64,000 nucleotides of DNA from Lucinisca nassula (GCA_963580285.1 OY757017.1:15016538-15080537), one strand, 5' to 3'. Positions 39,901 through 51,950 are shown, counted from the stretch's first letter. Made by a program: numbers and translations. The notes: generated by a model not told the origin, from the letters alone.

Positions 39901-40919
39901 GGTTTATCATGATCAGCTGGATAAGGGTTAACCTTTTCTTTGATGGAGTCAGGCCAATCCAGTGAACGGTGGCCCAGCCACAAGGCAATGAATAATATGG
40001 AAATAGGTTAATCTTTTGCATTAAAATGAACAACATATATACTGAGAGGCAAAAGTAAGTATACAGGTTACTGAATGCCAATTTGCGTCACCTCTCCCTC
40101 TTTACATACATATGAGGTATCATAAATAAGAACAACCACTGCCGCATAGTTTGCAGCATTTTCCGTTAAATTTGAAATGGACAGGGGTCTGATCCAATAT
40201 TTTGTCTTGAGTAGCTTCCCTTTAAACATGTGTTTCGAATAAGGGTTATTCAATAAATGATTTTTCATGCAACAATTTCAAAGAATGGCATCTGATTGGC
40301 AAGAATATGTCGCATATTGAAATTAAACACAAGGTAAAGTGCAACATATTTTCTCCAAGAAAATGGCATTTTTGCCTTTTACGTTCTTCCTTTTATTAAA
40401 TGCATTATGTTTCTATGGGATTTGTATTGAAGATTAACTTTCCATTGTGCACTTTTAGACGTTTTACTATGGAGTAAACATAAAGATGCCGAGCAAAACA
40501 ATAAGTATGCGAAGGTTTCAAATGAATATCTCTTACACGATCTGAGAAAAAGACTCATTTAATTCACTATTATTTTAATTGAAAGGGAGATAATCCGGAA
40601 CAGGCAGAAATTCCAATTGAGTGTGAAGCTGTTTGTTTGGGTTTAATGTCAAAGTAATGATGTGGTCTTATCGTTGAACATTCGTACAGGACTCTTGCGG
40701 TGTGCACAGATTTGAATGTCGCGTATAACATGAGATTTTATTGGAAATATTGATTTTCAATTAAGGGCGATAACTCCATCATGGATGACTGTTACAGGAA
40801 AAGAATTGGAGTTTTACAAACTTGGAAGTTTGGGAAAAGTGAACATAGGCATATTTTATTACAGACAGCAATACAAGATCCGGTATTCTAAATCAAAAAG
40901 TGTATACTTTGTATTGCCT
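39901..40919. other. No gene recognised
   Basis: About 1 kb of non-coding host sequence without clear repeats. Confidence 0.4.
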
Positions 40920-41120
40920 CTGTGCAGCATTTCCTACAATTAACATGTGCACCCAACGAAGACTTATCCGCGGAGTCTGATCAGAGTTTCCGATGTGCGC
41001 TCTAAGGATAGCTAAGGGCCCTATGCTCCTTCATGCAGCAAGAGAAGTCTCTGGTCAGACTATATGGATGAGCAGGCTGTTCTGATTCTTCGCAGAGCGT
41101 ATTTGAAAATTGTAGGAAAT
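40920..41120. mobile_element. MITE family M, diverged copy
   Basis: Opens with GCAGCATTTCCTACAATTAA and CATGTGCACCCAACGAAGAC. Closes with TCTGATTCTTCGCAGAGCG and AAATTGTAGGAAAT, in inverted orientation. Confidence 0.7.
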
Positions 41121-41214
41121 ACATAATTACGTGCCACTATAGACAGACAGACACAGCTGTTTTCATCTTTGTCTTCGTGATACATTACGATGACACACCC
41201 GTGCAACAGAGTGT

Positions 41215-41440
41215 ATTTTGCACATCTCCAAAATGGATACTTTTCTGATGAAAATCTCATATTTTTGTTATTATTACTTCAAACATTGGTTGTGGGTGCT
41301 CGTTAGAACCGCCTCATTGAGGCGGTTCTGACGAGTACCCACAACCTACATGTATGTCATGGGGCAGAAATAAGAAAAATAATATATACCCCCGTAAACC
41401 CCAGTTTTCTCTATATAAAGTGGGTTTAGGGTGGGTGTCC
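41215..41440. repeat. Foldback element (family F) with second hairpin
   Basis: The core GTTAGAACCGCCTCATTGAG and its mirror lie at about 41303-41335. The paired hairpin AACCCCAGTTTTCTCTATAT...AGTGGGTTT follows at about 41398-41430. Confidence 0.85.
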
Positions 41441-41659
41441 ATTTCAAGGACTTGTTCACGTGATGAAAAAAAGAAGCAAAAACAAAGTGTCGGTTTACTA
41501 TTCCAAAACAGGCAGGATATTTTCATCATCACACCGCATTTATTAACAAGTCCGTGGAATTAATATTCTTGGAAGCCCCACTTTAATGTGATTGAGAATG
41601 TAATATACTAAGGTACGCATTTGCTTCAATTTTGAAAACACATCATGCTGACATGCCTA

Positions 41660-41970
41660 TATACTTTTGACCCCCTTGAACCCCACCTTTATACAGTAAA
41701 ACTTGGGTTTACATGGGTAAACCTTATTTTTTTTCTTATATCTGCTCTAAAATATAAAATTGTGGGTACACACAATCTATATTTTGAGCAGAAAAAAGAA
41801 AAAAATCACAATTTATTATAATAAATTTTTCATTTTTACAGCGGTAAAATTTACAATGTATTTGTATAGGCGTGTTTTCGTAAAAAAAAAAAGGAAACAG
41901 ATTGTGTGCACTCGTTACAACCGACCCAATTAGGCGGTTCTATCGAACACCCACAATCTATAACTATATT
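41660..41970. repeat. Family F units, one with the loop deleted
   Basis: 41727-41806 keeps the outer arms but lacks the GAACCGCC stem. 41895-41965 carries a diverged stem (ACTCGTTACAACCGACCC...GGCGGTTCTATCGA). The block is homologous to 48115-48440. Confidence 0.75.
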
Positions 41971-42057
41971 TTATTTCTTTTGTGAATGTTTTTATTTTGT
42001 TTTCTTCTTTTGCGAAGAAAGACATAATTGAGCCAGCGCACGACAACACCTACAATA

Positions 42058-42245
42058 AGACATGTTCGCCCAGCGAACACTCAGATCAACTTGCGCATCC
42101 GCGCAATCTAATCAGAGTCTTCGCTGTGTGCTCTAATGATAGCTAAGGGCCCATTGCTCCTTCATGCAGCAAGAGAAGTCTCTGGTTAGACTATATTGAT
42201 GCGCAAGCTGATCTGATTCTTCGCTGGACGCACATGTCTTATTGT
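42058..42245. mobile_element. MITE family M
   Basis: Terminal inverted words AGCGAACACTCAGATCAACT...GCAAGCTGATCTGATTCTTC. The middle has CTAAGGGCCCATTGCTCCTT and GAGAAGTCTCTGGTTAGACT. Confidence 0.78.
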
Positions 42246-42299
42246 CAAAGAGGGCCGCAAGGTAGAATAGCTTGTAGCTTATTGTGTTACCCACTCAAA

Positions 42300-43900
42300 A
42301 TAATGTATAAATAAATAAAAATAGATAGGTTTTGTCGTGCGCTGGCTCATTATTATTATTTTGCATTGGTGTGTTAATGTCGCGACTTGTTTTATAATCT
42401 TGTCGATTTTAAAATCGATCGCTATCAATTTTGGAATTTCAAATTGAAATGTTCGATTTTAAAATTAAGCGTTAACCTTCTTTGAAAAAGTGATCATGTT
42501 AAACACACATTTTAATCAATTTAATCACATAAAAACAACTGCAAACATTTTTAAAATGTGTTTTAGTATAAATTTGGTATCATCCAAAATGAAAGGTCTA
42601 ACTAAAAAGTGAAACCAATTTTAATTTCGCGAATTGCATTTTTTAACGAAACCTGCACATGCCTCTTCGTTTCAACACCGACTAGGTAGGGCGTGTTTAC
42701 TCCTGACGTCCATAAACTGTTGGAGACTATGAGGAATTTTATAATAAAAAAAAAGAAAGAAAGAAAAAAAGAAATCGGGAAAATCCGGTCAGACGATTTA
42801 GTGAAATCACCGAAATCACCTCATAAATTACTGAAATCCCCTTGAATAACCTATTTTTGTGCAAAAGACATTATTAATTAGGCAAACTAAATAAATCTTT
42901 GTATTTTGCATGTCATATCTCGCATAATTATACTATTATTTCTGCTGAGTTCAGAAATATGGAGGCGTATATCGCGGTGATACTGACGATCACTAAAATC
43001 ACCACAGGTACTTCACCGAAATCACCACTCCATACCGAACTATCTATATTAAGAGGTAATCATGTTTTTTTTTTTTGTTTTTTTTTTATTTCGATATATA
43101 ATATATATCAAAATAAACTGCCAGGCTTAAGAATGCGGTCTAACATATTAAATACGATTAGTGAAATCACCACAAATTTTACTGAAATCACTGCTAATAT
43201 CTTAATGTAGCATTCAAAAATATGTCTGACTGGGAATAACAGTGTTGTTGTGGTAATTTTCATATCAAATATTCCTAACTGTATTAACTGTACTAAAATT
43301 AATGTCCAGTTTCGGAATCCCGCCTAACATTCTATTTACCGAAATCACCGCTCATATCGCAATACTGTATATGCCTAAATGTCTCTGTTATGGAGAAATA
43401 ATGTTGTTTTGTAGATTTTATTAAAATACTCAAAATATATACATAAGTATATTCAGTTATAATGTTCAGATTAAGAAGGCTGTCTACTTGTACCGAATTT
43501 ACCACAGGTGTTACTGAAATCATCGCTCATATTGCAATACTGTATCAACCCGCCCCACCCCTCCCCGTATGCTTCAATATCTCTGTTTGGGAGAAATAAT
43601 GTTGTTTTGTGTTTTTTCAGTCAAATACTCATAAATATATTCATTTATATTGTCCGATCTAAGAATGCTGTCTCTGAATATTTTAAATATCGAACATGGC
43701 TTCATATATACTGTGCGACTGGTAAGTGTGAGACGACTCGACGGGAAACGACCACTTCTGCATCCTGACGTCGCTCAGCGTCAAACTCAAATGTGCACAG
43801 CCACAACCTGCTCGACGTGAGATATATACTGGATAAAGCAGAAATGTAGCTAATCAGGGACCAATAACCCGTAGGTGGATTGCAAACCAAGGCTAGCTTT
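42300..43900. other. No gene recognised
   Basis: 1.6 kb of AT-rich sequence. From about 42780 to 43520 the phrase GAAATCACC recurs irregularly (for example 42805, 42813, 43018, 43154), with AATACTGTAT and AGAAATAATGTTGTTTTGT repeated at 43362-43412 and 43533-43608. It is a decayed tandem structure, not a gene. Confidence 0.5.
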
Positions 43901-44007
43901 GTTTAGAGAACTAGCAACTTCTAGATGGGTTGCCCTCCATGGGTTTTCGATTTTCGATTTGTATTTACCTGCATGCAACAGGTTGTCCTAGCTCACATGT
44001 TACCAGT

Positions 44008-44340
44008 GTGTGTGTGTGTGAATTCGGGTTTAACGTCGCTTTCAACATTTTTTCAGTCATATCACGACAGTGTCTGGTTGCGACAGGGAGCTCAATGCTC
44101 ACGTTTATAGTGCTGCCTCACTGAAGTATCATGTCCCAGACACATTACATGATACCACACCCAGTCACATTATCCTGACACTGGATCGACCAGTCCTAAC
44201 TCTTCCCCGTAAATCTGAGTGCCAAGGGAGGAGCAGCTAGTACCATGTTTAACGACTTGGGTATGTCGCGGCCCGGGATCGAACCCGAGACCTCCCGTTC
44301 CCCGGAGCGGACACTCTACCAACTGAGCTATCGGGGCCGG
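44008..44340 (-). mobile_element. Full-length tRNA-derived SINE with 15 bp TSD
   Basis: The minus-strand tRNA-like head (about 44270-44338) has GATAGCTCAGTTGGTAGAG (box A) and GGGTTCGATCCC (box B). A long body follows, then the tail GACGTTAAACCCGAATTC with a short CA repeat. The flanks TCACATGTTACCAGT at 43993-44007 and 44341-44355 are a perfect 15 bp duplication, so this insertion is complete and fairly young. Confidence 0.88.
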
Positions 44341-44833
44341 TCACATGTTACCAGTAGCAGCAATGAACATTGCGTGACAATGCCATATAACGCTATATTG
44401 ATAAGGTAGTACGCAGATGGTTGACACAAATGCGATTGTTCAATATTTCAAAATGGATCGCCAGTCCAATTCGGAATAATTGACTTTGGATTGTTTTGCT
44501 ACACTGTGCTCGCGAACGGTAAGCTAAGCTACAAGTTTAATAACATTGCCTCCTAAAGCCATGTTACACCATATTAGTGTTGGACTTAAATCTCTTCTGC
44601 AACAAGGTCTATCGGAACCCGAATTTTATGGTGACTTAGTATATAAATTCAGAAAAATATATAACCGCAATGACTTCAGCACCCAATTTCGTAAAATCAT
44701 TCTTCGATATAAAAAGATTGGGTACAACATGGATATTATACGTGAGACGTAAAAATCAAACTCTCACTCACTCTGCACAGAATTCAAGTGAGTAAAAAAA
44801 TCTAAAGGAAATAAAAAATAAAAAAAAAAAAAA

Positions 44834-44905
44834 GTTTCCGCTGAGGATTGAACTCAGGACCTTCCGCGTGTTAAGCGGATGTGATAACCACTACAACACA
44901 GAAAC
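44834..44905 (-). tRNA. tRNA-Val(AAC)-like, degenerate
   Basis: Same as the intact Val genes at 52466 and 56255 except for changes in the acceptor and D arm (CAACACAGAAAC instead of CACCACGGAAAC on the plus strand). Probably a pseudogene. Confidence 0.6.
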
Positions 44906-44996
44906 GCATGGTTTCATCGCCCCAAATAAGCTAGAATAACATTTACAGCTACTGAATTGATCACATTTGGCTATTTAATCTCTCGATGAAATTGAA

Positions 44997-45356
44997 TTGA
45001 ACTGGCTCGACAATGTGCCAATGCACATTTGTTCCCTCAACACATACAAGACATACGGGAACTTTCGAGCCAGCACCATAGGCAGGAGGGACATCTCGAA
45101 GAATTTTATCACCAATTATTTCTTTGTTAGCTATTTATTAAAACAAAAATCCAGCAATGCTATTCCACTAATAAATGATTTAACTTTGTTCCACGCTAGA
45201 CAAGGCTTGAGTCTCGTAAATGAACCTAAACTGTTTTACCACGGAACAGAAAATTTTGTTAATTTCTGTCAACACGGAGAAACGGGCCAAGGATATTTCT
45301 TTTTCCGTCAAATCCACACCCTTGACACCCCAGAAGCAATATCCCCAGTGAAATGA
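44997..45356 (+). other. ORF of 119 codons shared with 57038-57369, status unclear
   Basis: DNA and peptide similarity to 57038-57369 (both contain ITNYxF, NEPKLFYxGTEN and end PEAISxVK). Length differences between the copies restore the same frame. No domain is recognised. It may be a fragment of a decayed repeat ORF or chance. Confidence 0.35.
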
Positions 45357-45699
45357 AACCTATGGAAATAAATTGCCGAAAATACGTTACTTGCAACTAA
45401 TGAGCCAGTCTCCTCGACACAGAGCTAGTACACTCGACCTCGGCAACATATTTCCGTCTTGGTACTTGGCCATATAAAGCTATATGAGGCGTTTCTTACG
45501 GGCAACCACAACCTATGTTTGCATTATAAATAATAAAACAAATCACGAATTTTCACCAGAAAAAAATAGCCATTTTGGAGGTGTCGAAAAATGCTTTCGC
45601 ATGGGTGTGTTATCGTAATGGTAGGGCTTGAGATGTCATTAACTCTCAATGTTGGGGAAATTGCCCTCAAAAGCAAAGTCTCATAAATGAGCTAACTAG

Positions 45700-46345
45700 T
45701 GTTGCCGAACACACAAAAACAGGGTTTTTTGTTTCGATTATATGGTGTATTCTTTGCTCCCAAAGGATCTAGCTTCAGAACTAATTTATCTTCACTGCAG
45801 CTGGTGTTGTGCCGTGTGGCGACCGTAAAACGTCTCTCCGGACATCATCATAGCGCAGATTATATTTTCTGGGGATGTGGGATCATTGAGTTCATTTTGA
45901 AAACAGAGTTCTGATTAAACCGGCGCTAGAGGACCGGTGTTACACATTTCAGTACTGAGCATGAACCGACTCAATAAAACCGAGTTTGCTATTTTCGTTT
46001 ATTTGGTGTATCCTTTGCTTCCAAAGGATCTAACGTCAGAACTTATTTGTCTCCACTGCAGCTTGTGTTGCGCCGTATGGCGGCCGTAAAACCAATCCCC
46101 GTACATCATCATAGTGCAAATTATATTTTCTGGCCCTTAGGCATCATTGAGTTCATTTTTTGAAAATAGGGTTATGCTAAAGCCGGCGCTAGAGGCTGTG
46201 ACCGGTGTTGCACAGTTCTGTACTGGTCATGAACAGCATCAATAAAACCGAGTCTACTATTTGCATTTATTTTGGTGTATTTTTTGCTTACAAAGGATCT
46301 AAATTCAGAACTTATTTACTGACAGTAAAATTAAATCAAACATTA
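45700..46345 (+). repeat. Tandem array of units of about 270 bp (linker-module family)
   Basis: GTGTATTCTTTGCTCCCAAA, GTGTATCCTTTGCTTCCAAA and GTGTATTTTTTGCTTACAAA start three units, each with AACTTATTT, the CACTGCAGCTGGTGTTG linker and CATCATAGTGCA. Similar to 58720-59640. Confidence 0.85.
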
Positions 46346-46463
46346 GGCATGGTGCGCCGCCAAGTACAAAAAGAGGGACGAACGGACGCTAGATTGGATA
46401 AAGAATTGGCGCTAAAACTAAACAATTTACTTGAAGGGATAAGTGTAAAGGGATTATACAAAA

Positions 46464-46533
46464 TAATCGGGCTGGAATCGAAGTAGGGTCGCCCGCGTGG
46501 CAGGCTAGCATTCTACCACTGAACCATCGATGC
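46464..46533 (-). tRNA. tRNA-Gly(GCC)-like, strongly degenerate
   Basis: The anticodon arm is kept, but the T arm and acceptor are mutated. Pseudogene. Its flank is shared with 59640-59867, so both arose by one duplication. Confidence 0.55.
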
Positions 46534-46774
46534 AATTGAACCGTATATTTTAGTCATGCATAAATAAACCTTCATGATGTCAATTGCAATTTAGTTTTAT
46601 GATCAATACATTTGTAGTGGTGATAATGAACGCCCCTTGTACTGTTGTAAACCCTACATGGAGAAAACTTTGGTTTACAGGGATATACATTATTCTTTTC
46701 TTATTTCGGCTTCAAAACATACATATACATGTACATGTAAGTTGTGGCCGCCTCAAAGGCACTTAAAAGTGTTC

Positions 46775-47240
46775 TACAAAGGGTTATCCTTTGGAAGCAA
46801 GGAATACACCGCAGAACTGGAAAATATGGAGTGTACATGTTTCTGGGCCAGACTAGCTAGTTTCAGCCATTTAGGTCTCATCAGTGACCCTCAAATATTT
46901 TCAAAATTCCACAATTGAATCAATGATCCCAAAGGACAAGAAAATATAAACTACACTATGTTGTAGGACAGGGAGACATTTTACGGCTGCCACACATTCC
47001 CAGACAACAGCTGTAGTGACGTTAAATATGTTCTAGAAAGGGTTATCCATAGGAAGCAAGGAATACACCACAAAACTGGAAAATATATAGTGTGCATGTT
47101 TCTGGGCCAGACTAGCTAGTTTCGGCCATTTAGGCCTCATCAGTGACCCTCAAATATTTTCAAAATTCCACAATGGCATCAATGATCCCATAGGACAAGA
47201 AAATATAAACTACACTAAGATGTAGGGCAGGGAGACTTTT
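46775..47240 (-). repeat. Two units of the linker-module family, inverted
   Basis: GGTTATCCTTTGGAAGCAAG...GGACAAGAAAATATAAACTA, followed by a close second unit from about 47035. This is the reverse complement of the array at 24757-25330. Confidence 0.85.
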
Positions 47241-47365
47241 TACGGCCGCCACACATAACCTATATTTGAATGCATTGATAAGACATATATCAAATTTTCA
47301 TCAGAAACAACGGTTTTTACGAAGAATGCACAATGTCGCATGGGTGTGTCATGGTATTGATTGGA

Positions 47366-47600
47366 GCCGGGGCACAGCATTTCCTACAATTAACATGTGT
47401 GCAAAACGAAGACTCAGATCCGCCAGCGCATCCGCGCAGTCTGATCAGAGTGTCCATTGTGCGCTCTAAGGATAGGTAAGGGCCCAATGCTTCTTCATAC
47501 AGCAAGAAAAGTCTCTGATCAGACTATATGGATGAGCAGGCCGTTCTGATTCTTCGCTGAGCGCATTTGTAAATTGTAGGAAATGATGTTCCACGGCACA
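47366..47600. mobile_element. MITE family M, full length
   Basis: CGGGGCACAGCATTTCCTAC...ACATGTG at the left and AAATTGTAGGAAATG...GTTCCACGGC at the right are inverted ends of about 60 bp. Confidence 0.82.
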
Positions 47601-47659
47601 TTTTATTATACGTTTACATAATGACCTGAAACTACAGGTACAGCTGTTTTCAACAAGGT

Positions 47660-48440
47660 GGCTTCATCTTTGTCGTTGTGAAACATTACGATAACACACC
47701 TATGCAACATAGTGCATTTTTCACATCTCTGAAATGGCTACTTTTCTGATGAAAATCTGTCATATTTTTGTTATTTTTACTTCAATCATAGGTTGAGGCA
47801 GAAATTAGAAAAATAATGTATACCCCCGTAAACCCCAGTTTTCGCTATATAAAGTGGGGTTTACGGGGGGTTAATTTCACGGACTTGTTAACGTGATGAA
47901 AAAAAAAAGAAGCCAGAAGAAAGTGTCGGTATACTGTTCTAAAAACAGGCAGGATTTTTTCAGCATCTCACCGCATTTATTAACAAGTCCGTAAAATCAA
48001 CACACTTGGAAGCCCCACTTTAATGTAAAGAAGAATGTTATATACTAGGGTACGCATTTGCTTCAATTTCGAAAACACATCACGCAAACATGCCTATATA
48101 CTTTTGACCCCCTTGAACACCACTATATAGTAAAACTGGGGTTTAAAGGGATTAACCTTATTTTTCTTATTTCTCTTCTAAAATATAGATTATGGGTACT
48201 CGTTAAAACCGCCTCGATGAGGCGGTTCTAAATCTATATTTTGAGCAGAAATAAGAAACAATATCACAATTTTTTGTCTTAAATTTTTCATTTTAACGGC
48301 GGTAAAATTTACAGTGTATTTGTATAGGCGTGTTTCCGTTATGACAAAACAAATCAAAACAAAAACAAAAAACAGATTGTGTGCACTCGTTAGAACCGGC
48401 TCAATGAGGCGGTTCTATCGAGCACTCACAATCTATATCT
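47660..48440. repeat. Block of family F hairpins, homologous to 41215-41970
   Basis: Contains the pair of CCCC hairpins (47825-47870), the stretch GTGTCGGTATACTGTTC...CGCATTTATTAACAAGTCCG, and hairpin cores at 48159-48260 and 48372-48435. The same order occurs at 41215-41970 and partly at 60560-60930. Confidence 0.8.
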
Positions 48441-48524
48441 ATTATTTTTTCTTTTGTGAATGTTTTTATTTTGTTTTCTTCTTTTGCGAAGAAAGATATA
48501 ATTGAGCCAGCGCACGAGAAAAAC

Positions 48525-48740
48525 CTACAATACGACATATGCTCCCAGCGAAGACTCAGATCAGCCTGCGCATCCGCGCAGTCTGATCAGAGTCTTCGCT
48601 GTGCGCTTTAAGGATAGCTAAGGGCCCATTGTTCCTTCATGCAGCAAGAGAAGTCTCTGGTTAGACTATATTGATGCGCAGGCTGATCTGAGTCTTCGCT
48701 GGGCGCACATGTAAATTGTAGGAAATGCTGTGCCCCGGCT
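48525..48740. mobile_element. MITE family M
   Basis: CCCAGCGAAGACTCAGATCA...GCGCAGGCTGATCTGAGTCT, then CACATGTAAATTGTAGGAAA and CTGTGCCCCGGC. It is near the consensus. Confidence 0.82.
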
Positions 48741-48894
48741 CAATATTATTTCGCATTGGGGTGTTATCGTAATGTTGAAAACATGTCCACTGAAATAACT
48801 GTAACAGTTCATGATTTATTTTAAAAAAAATAAATCCGGATTGTTAAACATACATGCATACATGTACTTTCTGCACAGAGGTCAAGAGAGTTAG

Positions 48895-49190
48895 CGGCCC
48901 CCGCCCATAAGGGCTTGAAGAAATAAATGGGCTGCATGATGCTTCCACGCAGAGCTGAATCCGGCCCGCACACTAGTACTGGTAAACCGCTTAGAGGATC
49001 TAAGCCTGTCCAGGAACCGCGGTGCGAGGCGGACCGTCCATGCTAATAAACCCTATTGGTTTCATTGGGCGACAGGGCTTGAGATGTCATTTCATCTCAA
49101 TGTCGGGTAAAAGTCCCACAAAATTGGAAGCAACGTCTCCAAAAGGACATGTACAGTGTTGACGGGGACGTTAAACCTCAAAGCAAACAA
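48895..49190 (+). mobile_element. Family D repeat, full length
   Basis: Runs from GCGGCCCCCGCCCATAAGGG to GACGGGGACGTTAAACCTCA followed by a CAAA-type tail. The plus-strand tail shows its SINE-like 3' end. Confidence 0.8.
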
Positions 49191-49248
49191 ACAAACAAAA
49201 CAAGAGAGTTACAATAATTTAAAAAAAAAAAAAATCTAAATAAAGAAT

Positions 49249-49320
49249 GTTTCCGCTGAGGATTGAACTCCGGACCTTCCGCGTGTTAAGCGGATGTGAT
49301 AACCACTACACCACGGAAAC
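49249..49320 (-). tRNA. tRNA-Val(AAC), one T-stem mismatch
   Basis: 72 nt with perfect acceptor and anticodon stems. The anticodon is AAC in loop TTAACAC. The T stem has one mismatch against the copies at 52466 and 56255. Followed on the minus strand by a long T-run, usable as a Pol III terminator. Confidence 0.72.
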
Positions 49321-49411
49321 GCATAGTTTCATCGCATTACGAAAATACGTCTATACAAATACATTGTAAACTTTACCTCCGAAAAATCGAAATTTTTAGA
49401 TGACAAATTGT

Positions 49412-49690
49412 GATATTTTTCTTATTTCTGCTCAAAATATAGATTGTAGGTACTCGTAAGAGTCGCCTCAATGAGGCGGTTCTAACGAGTATCCACAATC
49501 TATATTTTAGAGCAGAAATCAAAATATAGATAGTGGGTACTCGTTAGAACCGCCTCAATCAGGCGGTTCTAACGAGTTCCACAATCTATATTTTAGAGCA
49601 GAAATAAGAAAAATAAAGGTTTACCCCTGTAAACCCCAGTTTTACCTATATAAAAGTGGGGTTCAATGGGGTCAAAATTATATAGGTGTG
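49412..49690. repeat. Two foldback cores in tandem plus the CCCC hairpin (family F)
   Basis: Hairpin cores at about 49455-49490 and 49538-49575 share the middle arm, so alternative pairings are possible. AAACCCCAGTTTTACCTATA...AGTGGGGTT follows. Confidence 0.85.
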
Positions 49691-50039
49691 TTTTCGTGAT
49701 GGCTACAAATAAGCTGACATGACATTTAAACAGTTACTGAGTTGGTTTTGTTTGTTTTGTTTGATTTGAGGTTTAACGTCCCCGTCAACACTGTAAAAGT
49801 CATTTTGGAGACGTTGCTTCCAATTTTGTGGGAAAATCATGTGATTCGATGCGTTCATGGAATTATGAACTGCATTGTACATTAGGCTTTACTCTGGGAA
49901 TGTAAACAATTAAATACCAACAAGTAATTTTAATATTTATGAGCATGCCCGGTGCAACTTTTATTTTCTGGTGATCTGATCAAGAAAGAAGACATTTTTG
50001 TTGGAACTTAAGCATGCATTTGCAATATGGGGTTCGATC

Positions 50040-50509
50040 CCGGGCCGCGACATACCAAAGTCGTTAAATATGGTACTAGCTGCTCCTCGCTTGGCACTCA
50101 GATATACGGGGTAGAGCTAGGACTGGTCGACCCAGTGTCAGGATAGTGTGACTGGGTGTGGTATCATGTAGTGTGTCTGAGACATGATACTTTAGTGAGG
50201 CAGCACTATAAAAGTGAGCATTGAGCTCCCTGTCGCAACCAGACACCGTCGTGATATGACTGAAAATTGTTGAAAGCGACGTTAAATATGTTCTATAAAA
50301 GGGTTATCCTTTGGAAGCAAGGAATACACCACAGAACTGAAAAATACGGAGTGTACATGTTTTCTGGGTCAGACTAGCTAGTTTCGGCCAATCAGGCCTC
50401 ATCAGTGACCCTCAGATATTTTCGAACTTCCAAAATGTAATCAATGATCCCAAAGGACAAGAAAATATAATCTACACTATGATGTATTAAACCCGAATTC
50501 ACACACACA
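50040..50509 (+). mobile_element. 5'-truncated SINE with 13 bp TSD, interrupted by a 200 bp insert
   Basis: The same family as 44008-44340, starting inside the tRNA head (GGGTTCGATCCCGGGCC). The flanks CATTTGCAATATG at 50027-50039 and 50510-50522 are identical. The tail GTTAAACCCGAATTC is split after GTTAAA at 50286. Confidence 0.82.
50287..50486 (-). mobile_element. 200 bp element inserted in the SINE tail
   Basis: One unit of the linker-module family without linker. TTAAA lies on both sides (50282-50286 and 50487-50491), and the uninterrupted SINE tail reads GTTAAACCC. This defines the mobile unit within the tandem arrays. Confidence 0.78.
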
Positions 50510-50607
50510 CATTTGCAATATGAATTTCATTACGAAACCACGCCTATTCATACATGTATATATTTGTAAAATTTTACTTCCAAAAATGAAATTTTTCAGA
50601 TAAACAT

Positions 50608-50800
50608 TCTGATACTTTTTTTTATATTTTTGTTCAAAACATAGATTGTTGGTACTCGTTAGAACCGCTTCGGTGATGCGGTTCTTACGAATACCACAAA
50701 TTATGTTTTTAACAGAAATACGAAAAATACTTTAAATCCCTGGAAACCCCTGTTTTATGTTTTACTGTATAAAAGTGCAGTTTAAGGGAGTCAAAATTAT
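50608..50800. repeat. Foldback element core (family F), diverged
   Basis: CTCGTTAGAACCGCTTCGGTGA and its mirror, outer arms decayed, CCCC hairpin partly kept. Confidence 0.7.
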
Positions 50801-50899
50801 AAAGGTGTGTTTGCGTGATGCATGCTCAATATGGTTGAACATGAAAATGTTTTACAACCGCGGGGTCTGCTTCATTGAATCTTCTAAAATGTCAAATTC

Positions 50900-51130
50900 T
50901 GCGTTTGCTTTCAAGCTAAATCCGACCCGCACACGAGTACTGGTAAACCGCTTAGAGATCGAAGCCTGCACAGGCAAAACGGTGCGAGTCTTATGCTTAT
51001 AAACACTATTTGATTCATTGGGCGACAGGGCTTGAGATGTCATTTCATCTCAACGTCGGGTAAAATTCTCACAAAATTGGAAACCACGTCTCCAAAATGA
51101 TCTATACAGTGTTGACGGGGACGTTAAACC
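50900..51130 (+). mobile_element. Family D repeat, partial
   Basis: CCGACCCGCACACGAGTACT to GACGGGGACGTTAAACCTCA, then a CAA tail. Confidence 0.75.
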
Positions 51131-51292
51131 TCAAATCAACCAAAACCAAAAAAAAAATCATCACAAGATTATTCTAATGAGTGTACACAACATCTCGGAC
51201 ACAATATATTGGGTCCGAAACAGCATACTTGTTGAAGATAGAACGAAAGAATCGTCCTAATTTGACTTAATATAGTCATTAGCCATTAGAAG

Positions 51293-51950
51293 TGAGTGAT
51301 TGAGGGAGTGAGTGATTATTTGAGTTACGTCCCGCCAACAGCTACGGTAATACGGAGACGGGATCTCGGTTTAAAGGCTCCATTATATACGTGAACAAGT
51401 CCATGAAATGAATACCCCCAACGGGCCTCCGTAGCCTAGTGGTTAAGAGCGCTCACTCTTGATCATTAGGTCTCTTACCGCTGTGGTTCGAGCCTCGCTC
51501 GGGTCATATGTGAGACGCCAAGTTCTGCAACGGAAGGTCAGGTGGGTTTTCTCCGGGTGCTCCGGTTTTCGCCCACCTCTGATTAACGACCGGCTCGATA
51601 TGAGTGAAATAATCTTGAAAGGGCCGTAAAACCAAAAAGAAAAATGAATACCCCATTGAACCCCACTTTATAAAGAGAAAACTAGGGTTTACGGGGCTAT
51701 ACACGATTTTCCTTTTTTCTGCTCCATGAGGTGGTTCTAACGAGCACCCACAAACTAAGTTTGCAGAATAAATAAGAAAAATATTGATTTTCATCACTAA
51801 AGTAGCCATTTTGGAGATGTGAAAAAAATGCACTGTTTCACGGCTGTGTTATCGTAATGTATCCGAAAGTCTGGAGAAGCCTCGGGATCGATCCTGCAAG
51901 CCCTGGTTTACAAGGCGAGTAGCGTAACCACTACACCACGGAGGCTTCTA
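51293..51950 (-). mobile_element. tRNA-Thr-like SINE split by a family F element
   Basis: 51293-51390 (tail with GTGAGTGATT, GCGTCC-type words and GGAGACGGGATCTCGG) and 51860-51950 (head) are contiguous in the copy at 55885-56050. The head at 51876-51948 has a TGT anticodon position and a perfect 8 bp acceptor, but the anticodon stem does not pair. Confidence 0.65.
51421..51641 (+). mobile_element. tRNA-derived SINE with 13 bp TSD, nested in the family F insert
   Basis: The head GGCCTCCGTAGCCTAGTGGT...GTGGTTCGAGCCTCGC is followed by a body ending GAAAGGGCCGTAAAACC. AAATGAATACCCC flanks it at 51406-51418 and 51642-51654. The same family is at 54526-54733. Confidence 0.82.

Noticed and set aside
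42780..43530. Regular tandem repeat of GAAATCACC
   Set aside because: Spacing is irregular and most copies are decayed; noted as a degenerate structure only.
51876..51948. Functional tRNA-Thr(TGT)
   Set aside because: The acceptor pairs but the anticodon stem does not. The sequence continues into a SINE body seen in other copies.
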